In this document: positions 25,373-29,900 of the stretch, one piece after another
Layout: every line of letters begins with the position of its first letter
Position numbering within the stretch: position 1 is the first letter of the stretch
Origin: a virus
DNA: 31,382 bases
Reading direction: 5' to 3' (one strand)
IMG/VR virus record: IMGVR_UViG_3300022540_000446
Coordinates: 1 to 31,382 of that record
Program-made: the position numbers and the translations under genes
Notes under the pieces: model-generated
Seen by the model: only the letters and a program-made list of their open reading frames with translations
Told to the model about the DNA's origin: nothing
The model's database searches: none

Positions 25373-25401
25373 AAAACCCCCACGTTGTAGTGGATTCGGT
25401 T
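25373..25401 (-). terminator. Second terminator-like hairpin, similar to the first
   Basis: On the minus strand AACC and CCAC pair with GGTT and GTGG in a two-part stem ending in GGGGGTTTT. It shares AGGAACC at the start and GGGGGTTTT at the end with the terminator 65 bases further along. Its T-run is shorter, so it may be weak or an attenuator. Confidence 0.5.
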
Positions 25402-25441
25402 CCTGATGATTTTGTTGATTAAATGATTTCATGTAGTTACT

Positions 25442-26044
25442 TTAACCTAATATTCTTCCTGTTACAACACCATCTTCGTTTTTAGTTTCAATTATTCGAA
25501 CACCAGGAACGTGGGTAATAGCTTCTGCTACAGAATAACTTCCATCAGAATTTTTCTGTTGAGTTGTGACTTGAACTACACAACCAGTAGGAGTCTGCAT
25601 TGCTTTAGATGATTTCATCCAACCTTCAATTTTAGAACTTGCCTTGCTAAGCAACTTAAACAGATCTTCACCAAAAATAACAACATCACTAACATTGCTG
25701 CGACAAGTATTCTGATCTGTGTTACCAAGTGATTTTTCTTTTACATCTACAAAAGGATAATCCTTATTTGGTTTTTCTTTAGAAAGTTTTGTGTATCCAT
25801 CATCAAACTGTTTTTTAGGACTCCAGCTAATATATCCATCAAATCCAGGTACATTAGGTTCACCACCATCTAGGTATTCAACCATGTAACCTTCGTCTGC
25901 ACCATTTTCATCTTCAGGTAATTCCCACTTACGAAGATTATTGTATTCGAGTCTGGTCATAGGAAGTCTTTTCACAATTTTATGCGAAATGTATTCTTGT
26001 TCTTCCATTACAACTGCTTCAGATTCTTGAATTTCTTGTTCCAT
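25442..26044 (-). CDS. Two-part phage protein of unknown function (200 aa)
   Basis: The start ATG lies 12 bases after the Acb2 stop codon. After an acidic N-terminus, residues about 28-85 (MTRLEYNNLRKWELPEDENG, GYMVEYLDGGEPN, GYISWSPKKQFDDGY) match, from memory, a small domain found in many phage proteins. The C-terminal part (about 115-200) has VIFGEDLFKLLSKASSKIEG, TGCVVQVTTQQKNSDGSYSV and EAITHVPGVRI. There is no signal peptide, membrane span or catalytic motif. It is the last gene of the short leftward unit with acb2, which suggests a host-takeover or accessory role rather than a structural one. Confidence 0.75.
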   Translation of the reverse strand: MEQEIQESEAVVMEEQEYISHKIVKRLPMTRLEYNNLRKWELPEDENGADEGYMVEYLDGGEPNVPGFDGYISWSPKKQFDDGYTKLSKEKPNKDYPFVDVKEKSLGNTDQNTCRSNVSDVVIFGEDLFKLLSKASSKIEGWMKSSKAMQTPTGCVVQVTTQQKNSDGSYSVAEAITHVPGVRIIETKNEDGVVTGRILG

Positions 26045-26056
26045 TATACTTCTCAG

Positions 26057-26281
26057 TTAAAAAGTGGTTGGTTGTGCAACAGATCGTACTAACGACATGA
26101 TGCCTTTTTGCAAATCAGTTTGGCCGATAGTTACCCACCGATGATCTACATCATTATAAGACTGCAATTCTTCAATCAGCTTTTGCAGATTCTCCCCTTG
26201 AGCCTTAATTTTGTTCATTAAATCAATTTCTTCCTGATTTAGCTCCCGGTATCCTTTAATCTTTTTATGTTGATTATCCAT
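26057..26281 (-). CDS. acb2: Acb2 anti-CBASS cyclic-nucleotide sponge (74 aa)
   Basis: Acb2 proteins (T4 Vs.4 family) form hexamers that sequester the cyclic di- and trinucleotide signals of CBASS immunity. The protein matches the family end to end: KKIKGYRELNQEEIDLMNKI at the N-terminus, HRWVTIGQTDLQKGIMSLVR, and the terminal SVAQPTTF. Tyr11 and Lys26, residues I recall as contacting the nucleotide in Acb2, are both present at those positions. The start overlaps the stop of a 56-residue gene (TAATG), so the two are coupled. A sigma70-like promoter lies in front of the pair, consistent with expression by host polymerase. Confidence 0.87.
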   Translation of the reverse strand: MDNQHKKIKGYRELNQEEIDLMNKIKAQGENLQKLIEELQSYNDVDHRWVTIGQTDLQKGIMSLVRSVAQPTTF

Positions 26282-26451
26282 TACTTTAATACCTCTCTAA
26301 CTGAAACTTCACGACTACCATAAACAACTAATTCATGCTCTTCATTATCTTGAATAGTGGTATCTTCTACAACCGCCTCACCGTTACGTACCAGAATTTT
26401 CACTTCTTTGTCATCGGCACAATGTGCTTTTATAATTACTGTAGTTGTCAT
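26281..26451 (-). CDS. Small beta-rich protein coupled to Acb2 (56 aa)
   Basis: The ATG at 26451 has GAGATAAAA directly upstream and the stop overlaps the Acb2 start (TAATG). The product (MTTTVIIKAHCADDKEVKIL...) is acidic, with alternating hydrophobic strands (TTTVIIKAH, KEVKILVRNG, HELVVYGSREVSV) that suggest a small beta-barrel or beta-sheet protein. I do not recognise it. Its position suggests it works with, or is dosed together with, Acb2. Confidence 0.72.
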   Translation of the reverse strand: MTTTVIIKAHCADDKEVKILVRNGEAVVEDTTIQDNEEHELVVYGSREVSVREVLK

Positions 26452-26481
26452 TTTTATCTCTGTGTTATTTAAAGAAGCACA

Positions 26482-26510
26482 ATTGTACCATTAAAATTAG
26501 CTCATGTCTC
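26482..26510 (-). promoter_or_regulatory. Sigma70-like promoter for the acb2 unit
   Basis: On the minus strand GAGACA (-35, 26510-26505, four of six consensus) and TACAAT (-10, 26487-26482, five of six) are separated by 17 bases. The next gene starts about 30 bases downstream. Confidence 0.55.
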
Positions 26511-26517
26511 TAAAAGA

Positions 26518-26700
26518 TTAAAAACGTATGCAGTCTACTGTAGCATCAAAATCTGTAACAGTAATCGCTGTGTAAACTACTTTTAGCTGTAGTGGACATG
26601 AAGGTATAAATAACGATTGTTGTCCTATTGCACTTATTAAAGTAAAACTTGCAACAACAATATCAACACCATTAATAGTAGTAACAATATCTACTGCCAT
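26518..26700 (-). CDS. C-terminal part of an open frame that lacks a normal start codon (60 aa from first ATG)
   Basis: From the first ATG (26700) the frame encodes 60 residues. The same frame stays open upstream to 26904 and the sequence there reads like real protein (KQKINRLATLVNVIASGEGS, then PDGSKTYDVESPDARILLD), but it contains no ATG, GTG or TTG. AGGA at 26882-26879 precedes ATT 26877-26875 closely and ACG 26871-26869 at a more usual distance. Either a rare start codon is used, or a mutation or sequencing error removed the start. Function is unknown; the product is beta-rich and hydrophobic. Confidence 0.5.
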   Translation of the reverse strand: MAVDIVTTINGVDIVVASFTLISAIGQQSLFIPSCPLQLKVVYTAITVTDFDATVDCIRF

Positions 26701-26983
26701 AGATGTTCCAGTGAATCCTGTACAGTCAAGCAGTATTCTGGCATCTGGTGATTCAACATCATAAGTTTTGCTACCATCAGGCTTTTCTACTATTCCTGAG
26801 TTTACAAAACTTCCTTCGCCTGACGCTATTACATTTACTAATGTTGCTAATCTATTAATTTTTTGTTTCGTGCTAATTTTCCTGTAATGTAATTTATTGA
26901 ATTTTCATTATAAAGTGTTTCTACCTATTTTGTGTGTATTATTGGTATATAAGTGGTTGCTAATATTGCAGTACTAAAATTTT

Positions 26984-27003
26984 ATAATTTTGTACAGCTT
27001 CAG
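26984..27003 (+). promoter_or_regulatory. Early promoter-like repeat, copy 1
   Basis: A 20-base sequence, ATAATTTTG then TAC then AGCTTCAG. It recurs 58 bases later with 17 of 20 matches. It overlaps an AT-rich hairpin. It is not a good sigma70 promoter, so a phage-polymerase element is likely. Confidence 0.5.
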
Positions 27004-27041
27004 ATGGGAATGATTAGCGTTTGGGCCTTAAGAGATTTTTA

Positions 27042-27061
27042 ATAATTTTGCGTAGCTTCAG
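27042..27061 (+). promoter_or_regulatory. Early promoter-like repeat, copy 2
   Basis: ATAATTTTG then CGT then AGCTTCAG, the second copy of the repeat. It lies 80 bases before the first rightward start codon and is followed by a partial inverted repeat (TATATAG...CTATGTATA). Confidence 0.5.
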
Positions 27062-27141
27062 TATATAGTCAGTCGGCTATGTATAACCTGGATACCCCCC
27101 GGAGTTGTTCCAGAGGGACCCATTTAAAATAGGAAATTATC

Positions 27142-27468
27142 ATGAATACAATCAAAAACTTAGCTACAGCTACAAAGACCCTTCTTAACGTTGCTTCATC
27201 TACCATTTCAGTAACAGCTGAAGTATTAGTAGATAGCGTTGAGCTATTACATACTGGTATCAAAGCTACTCCTGCTACTATCAAGGCAACACTCGAAGTA
27301 CCCTTCGCAGCTGGTAAGGGCTACATCATGGAGTCAGAAGGTATCGATGCTGAAGAAGCTGAAGCAAGAGCATATAAGTATGTAAATCAATCAGTTGCAC
27401 AGACTATAAAGGATAGTTCGGAAGGAGCAGGAAAATTGTTAGCTGACATGCTTAAAGAAGAAGCATAG
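27142..27468 (+). CDS. First early protein (108 aa), unknown function
   Basis: The start ATG has TAGGAAATTATC upstream. The protein is helical and Ala/Thr-rich: NLATATKTLLNVASSTISVT, then DSVELLHTGIKATPATIKAT, APFAAGKGY-like PFAAGKGYIMESEGI, and an acidic/Ala C-terminus (GAGKLLADMLKEEA). Mild amphipathic hydrophobicity but no clear membrane span. It is the promoter-proximal gene, so probably strongly expressed on entry into the host. I do not recognise a function. Confidence 0.75.
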   Translation: MNTIKNLATATKTLLNVASSTISVTAEVLVDSVELLHTGIKATPATIKATLEVPFAAGKGYIMESEGIDAEEAEARAYKYVNQSVAQTIKDSSEGAGKLLADMLKEEA

Positions 27469-27491
27469 TAATACCTACAATGTCTACAGGC

Positions 27492-27551
27492 TGAGCATCC
27501 TTAACTGCTCACTTACTACCAAGCATCTGTAATTAGGTGCTTGTTAGTAAG
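27492..27551 (+). promoter_or_regulatory. Strong double hairpin between early genes
   Basis: The first hairpin is TGAGCA/TGCTCA (27492-27511). The second, 27512-27551, pairs CTTACTA with TAGTAAG and, past one mismatch, CAAGCATCT with AGGTGCTTG around a six-base loop, 16 pairs in all. No T-tract follows, so it is more likely a processing site or a translational/stability element than a terminator. Confidence 0.6.
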
Positions 27552-27584
27552 TAATTCTACTTACCGTTTGAAAAGGATACTATT

Positions 27585-27779
27585 ATGAGTATATATTACT
27601 GGGAAAATACCAAGTTTGTTGGTTATCATAATGATAAGGCTTGGAGTGAATTTTATGATAAACACTGTGTAAATGTATCTGAAGAAGAAGAAGAAGATGT
27701 GACTGAAGAAATTACTCAATTAGATATTGATAACTTCTTCGGTTGTGAAGATACAGTAACTGTAAATAAGGAGAAATAA
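27585..27779 (+). CDS. Small acidic early protein (64 aa)
   Basis: The start ATG follows AAAAGGATACTATT. The N-terminal half is aromatic (MSIYYWENTKFVGYHNDKAW); the C-terminal half is a run of Glu/Asp (SEEEEEDVTEEITQLDIDNF). Highly acidic small early proteins often mimic DNA or bind host enzymes, but nothing specific identifies this one. It ends one base before the next start, in an operon with 27781-27969. Confidence 0.68.
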   Translation: MSIYYWENTKFVGYHNDKAWSEFYDKHCVNVSEEEEEDVTEEITQLDIDNFFGCEDTVTVNKEK

Positions 27780-27780
27780 A

Positions 27781-27969
27781 ATGAAAACAGTAGAAGTTGA
27801 TGCTAAAGCTTTAAGTAGTGTTCTTACTGCTTTAATTGGTCCATCTTATTTAATTAGAGAGCTGATAGTTGTCAGTAATCTTCCTGGTGGTGATAATGCT
27901 ATAAATTTGCTTGTTACTCAGTATAACAAAGCAGTTGAAGTTTATAATTTAGAAGAGAAGGAGAAATAA
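27781..27969 (+). CDS. Small early protein (62 aa), unknown
   Basis: The start ATG follows AAGGAGAAATAAA, a strong ribosome site that contains the previous stop. The product has a hydrophobic helical centre (ALSSVLTALIGPSYLIRELI) and a charged C-terminus (LEEKEK). There is no clear membrane span. Function unknown. Confidence 0.68.
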   Translation: MKTVEVDAKALSSVLTALIGPSYLIRELIVVSNLPGGDNAINLLVTQYNKAVEVYNLEEKEK

Positions 27970-27970
27970 T

Positions 27971-28138
27971 ATGAAAATGTTAATTGTGTTGTCTGTGTTT
28001 CTGCTTATTGGCTGTGATACTACTGTTCCTGTTAGTGATAAAACTGTTGAAGCAATGGTTAAACATTGTGAAACTATAGGTAAAGAAGCTTATGTATTTA
28101 ATGGCATAGTTTCTTATGTTAGGTGTGAGGAGAAATAG
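27971..28138 (+). CDS. Small early lipoprotein (55 aa)
   Basis: The ATG at 27971 follows AGGAGAAATAAT. The N-terminus MKMLIVLSVFLLIGCD is a lipoprotein signal with lipobox LIGC and Cys15 as the lipid-bearing residue. The residue after it is Asp, the classic inner-membrane retention signal in enterobacteria-like hosts. The mature 41-residue domain has two more Cys (CETIGKEAYVFNG, VRCEEK) that may form a disulphide. Early phage lipoproteins of this kind often exclude superinfecting phage; here that is inference. Confidence 0.75.
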   Translation: MKMLIVLSVFLLIGCDTTVPVSDKTVEAMVKHCETIGKEAYVFNGIVSYVRCEEK

Positions 28139-28139
28139 C

Positions 28140-28211
28140 ATGTTTGAAGTTTCTTATGTAATAGTTGCTGTTGTGGTAGTTCTTTTTACTGTAATTGGTT
28201 TAAGAGGTTAG
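28140..28211 (+). CDS. Single-span membrane microprotein (23 aa)
   Basis: The start ATG lies one base after the lipoprotein stop and has GAGGAGAAATAGC upstream. The product MFEVSYVIVAVVVVLFTVIG plus LRG is one transmembrane helix with a short basic end. The good ribosome site and tight spacing support translation. Function unknown; it could regulate a host membrane protein. Confidence 0.55.
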   Translation: MFEVSYVIVAVVVVLFTVIGLRG

Positions 28212-28215
28212 AGAT

Positions 28216-28305
28216 ATGATTGTAAAATATATTGGTGTTGAAGATCTTACTTTTAAGGAGTTTGGTATGTATTGTAATTGGTTATTAAGAAATGGAGGTA
28301 AATAG
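28216..28305 (+). CDS. Microprotein (29 aa)
   Basis: An ATG four bases after the preceding stop, with TTAGAG upstream, opens 29 codons (MIVKYIGVEDLTFKEFGMYC...). Its end carries the GGAGG ribosome site of the next gene. It is aromatic and mixed in charge. Translation is supported by the tight packing only. Confidence 0.45.
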   Translation: MIVKYIGVEDLTFKEFGMYCNWLLRNGGK

Positions 28306-28307
28306 TT

Positions 28308-28607
28308 ATGCTTCGTATAACTCCTAATCAAAGAGAGGTATTAGACTTGTTGAAGACTGATATTACATTGCAAGCTATAACACTTAAACTCGGTATTTCT
28401 CGTGCTGTCTTAAATTCTCGTGTTCATAGAATGTATAAGTTATTTAATTTACCTAAGAAGTTTAAACGTAAGGATTTTAAGAATAGGGATATTGAAGCTA
28501 AACTAGAGCGTTTGCAGGCGTTAGCTGATGAGAAAAGGCATGCTTTTGTTGTTTTTACAAGTAAAAATGATCAAGTGGTTATTGATATATTATTTGGAGG
28601 TAAATAA
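28308..28607 (+). CDS. LuxR-type HTH DNA-binding protein (99 aa)
   Basis: The start ATG follows GGAGGTAAATAGTT. Residues 4-50 (ITPNQREVLDLLKTDITLQA, ITLKLGISRAVLNSRVHRMY, KLFNL) match the LuxR/GerE or sigma region-4 type helix-turn-helix, in which I-S-R begins the recognition helix. A basic linker (KKFKRKDFKNRD) and a C-terminal helix-strand part follow (LERLQALADEKRHAFVVF). No receiver or ligand domain is present. It is probably an early transcription regulator acting on phage or host promoters. Confidence 0.72.
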   Translation: MLRITPNQREVLDLLKTDITLQAITLKLGISRAVLNSRVHRMYKLFNLPKKFKRKDFKNRDIEAKLERLQALADEKRHAFVVFTSKNDQVVIDILFGGK

Positions 28608-28609
28608 CT

Positions 28610-28750
28610 ATGTATATCGTAGTTTGTACTAAAGATAGATGTGTTATTAAAGCATCTAAGAATGGCCGTATTGTTACAAGTATTGCTAAAAATTATGTAT
28701 TAGCTAAGGCTAACATGACTTTTTTATTGGAGAGAAGAGATGGATGTTGA
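28610..28750 (+). CDS. Small early protein (46 aa)
   Basis: The ATG follows TTTGGAGGTAAATAACT. The product MYIVVCTKDRCVIKASKNGR continues basic and Cys-containing to ERRDGC. It overlaps the next gene by 11 bases in another frame. Unknown function. Confidence 0.55.
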   Translation: MYIVVCTKDRCVIKASKNGRIVTSIAKNYVLAKANMTFLLERRDGC

Positions 28751-28835
28751 AGGTAGTGTTTATGCACTTGGTTTAATACTGTTGATTGTAGGAGCAGAAG
28801 CTGTCTACAACTTAGTGGAATGGCTACTACTTTAA
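28740..28835 (+). CDS. Single-span membrane microprotein (31 aa)
   Basis: The ATG at 28740 follows GGAGAGAAGAG. The product MDVEGSVYALGLILLIVGAE followed by AVYNLVEWLLL is a single hydrophobic helix with an acidic N-terminus. It ends 23 bases before an intrinsic terminator, so it closes the first early transcript. Unknown function. Confidence 0.55.
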   Translation: MDVEGSVYALGLILLIVGAEAVYNLVEWLLL

Positions 28836-28858
28836 GCAGTTATCACAGTAGATATTAT

Positions 28859-28881
28859 AGCCCTTTGAGTAGGGCTTTTTT
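28859..28881 (+). terminator. Intrinsic terminator of the first early unit
   Basis: AGCCCT pairs with AGGGCT around TTGAGT and runs straight into six T. It is the clearest terminator on the plus strand. A frame starting at 28820 reads through it, which argues that the real downstream gene starts after it. Confidence 0.82.
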
Positions 28882-28906
28882 ATGTTTAAAATTTGGAGAG
28901 ATAGTT

Positions 28907-29203
28907 ATGAGGTATATAAAACAGGTATTACCTGATTTTGAAATTCAAGTGTATTCAGATCATGGTCTTGATCGTGAGGATGCTATTTGTTGTTTACAGC
29001 ATCCTGTTCGAACTGTTAGTACTATCGAAGCTTTGCGTATTGCTAATGAATATTATATAGGAAAGTTTCATTCTGATATTAATATTTGGCTTATTCATAA
29101 AGGTTATGAATTACAGTGTATTGTAACCCCTAATGATTCAGAGGTTACTGGTTTTGTGTATTGGCCTGGTGATGATAAATTTGATCCTAATAACATTTAT
29201 TAA
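28907..29203 (+). CDS. Small early protein (98 aa), unknown
   Basis: I choose ATG 28907, which has TTGGAGAGATAGTT upstream, over the in-frame ATG 28820 that lies before the terminator. The product MRYIKQVLPDFEIQVYSDHG has mixed alpha/beta character and a Pro/Asp-rich end (YWPGDDKFDPNNIY). It also has a paired-Cys segment (AICCLQHP). I do not recognise a family. No signal peptide or membrane span. Confidence 0.7.
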   Translation: MRYIKQVLPDFEIQVYSDHGLDREDAICCLQHPVRTVSTIEALRIANEYYIGKFHSDINIWLIHKGYELQCIVTPNDSEVTGFVYWPGDDKFDPNNIY

Positions 29204-29297
29204 ACCCTAGTTATGAGTGCATCTGGATGGTGTGCTCACTAGTAGTGTTTGCTACTGCTGCTTAACAATTTAGGCAGTTAATTTAAAGGAGAAATGT
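29204..29297 (+). promoter_or_regulatory. Folded leader between early genes
   Basis: A 10-pair hairpin (TGAGTGCATC/GGTGTGCTCA, 29214-29238, three G-U pairs) is followed by the palindrome CACTAGTAGTG and by a hairpin CTGC/GCAG enclosing TAACAATTTAG (29263-29273). The ribosome site AAAGGAGAAATGT of the next gene follows. TAACAATTTAG recurs in front of the polymerase gene. Confidence 0.5.
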
Positions 29298-29783
29298 ATG
29301 TCTCAAATAACTATAAGTATTCTTAATAAGTGTTTGAAAGTAATTGAAGAAGAGTTTGATGATGTTAGCTGTGGCGGGTGTGCTTGTGTAGCAGCTATGG
29401 TTGCAAGAAAGTTACGTCACGAGTTTCCTGTTATGCGTATTTTAGTTACGTCCGGTAGGTTTAATGATAATAAAGCAGTAAATTTAGATGAGATTAGGAG
29501 TAATAACTCTGGTGTATTAAGTAAATGGGATTGGAAGAGTAACGGTGTAGGTTTTAATCATGTTTGGTTAGAAATATGGAGGAAAGGTAGGTGGTATGTG
29601 CTTGATGCTTCAGGTGTTAGCAAAAGAGGTAAGTTTTATGCTGAGTGGGGAGCACCACATATAGGAAGTTTTAGTATTGATGAGGTTGAGTTAATGGCTG
29701 CAGATTCTAATGGTTGGAATAGTTGGTTTGATAGAAGGAATTTACCTCAAATAGAATTGATGATTGAAGCTATTCCTGTTTAA
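29298..29783 (+). CDS. Papain/transglutaminase-like early protein (161 aa)
   Basis: The start ATG follows AAAGGAGAAATGT. The sequence shows a Cys-His-Asp arrangement of the papain/transglutaminase superfamily. A Cys cluster at the start of a helix (SCGGCACVAAMVARKL, Cys28 or Cys30 as nucleophile) is followed by His88 in GFNHVWLEI and Asp103 in WYVLDASG. The spacing fits small transglutaminase-like or peptidase-like phage proteins. It could cleave or modify a host protein, but substrate and activity are unknown. A zinc-binding role for the Cys cluster is an alternative. Confidence 0.62.
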   Translation: MSQITISILNKCLKVIEEEFDDVSCGGCACVAAMVARKLRHEFPVMRILVTSGRFNDNKAVNLDEIRSNNSGVLSKWDWKSNGVGFNHVWLEIWRKGRWYVLDASGVSKRGKFYAEWGAPHIGSFSIDEVELMAADSNGWNSWFDRRNLPQIELMIEAIPV

Positions 29784-29900
29784 TACTTAACTAGTAACCC
29801 TTCTTTGGAGGGGTTGCAATGGTGAGTGTTCGCTTACCGCAGTAGCTTCCGTACCTGGTTGCAACTGTCCTTTTAACTCTAACAATTTAGAGAGAATATT
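29784..29900 (+). promoter_or_regulatory. Folded leader of the RNA polymerase gene
   Basis: An 8-pair hairpin AACCCTTC/GAGGGGTT (29796-29815) is followed by an inverted pair GTTGCAA (29813-29819)/TTGCAAC (29859-29865) enclosing a smaller hairpin GGTGAG/CTTACC. CTCTA/TAGAG then folds around ACAATT at 29876-29891, and its right arm overlaps the AGAGAG ribosome site of the polymerase. The last hairpin could limit translation of the polymerase. No T-tract is present. Confidence 0.5.

Larger units (their letters stand above)
26701..27141. other. Divergent region between leftward and rightward units
   Basis: The left part (to 26904) is the upstream extension of the start-less frame. The rest is non-coding and AT-rich. 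It holds a TATAAT box on the minus strand (26912-26907) with no good -35, an AT hairpin at 26971-26995 (GTAC-AAAATT arms around TTAT), the two 20-base repeats, and an imperfect GC-rich fold at about 27089-27113 (CTGGA...TCCAG) in the leader of the first rightward gene. Confidence 0.5.

Noticed and set aside
28820-28906. N-terminal extension of the 98-residue early protein
   Set aside because: It crosses a strong intrinsic terminator and lacks a ribosome site; the ATG at 28907 has GGAGAG at good spacing.
29796-29815. Hairpin AACCCTTC/GAGGGGTT as a transcription terminator
   Set aside because: No T-tract follows on the plus strand.
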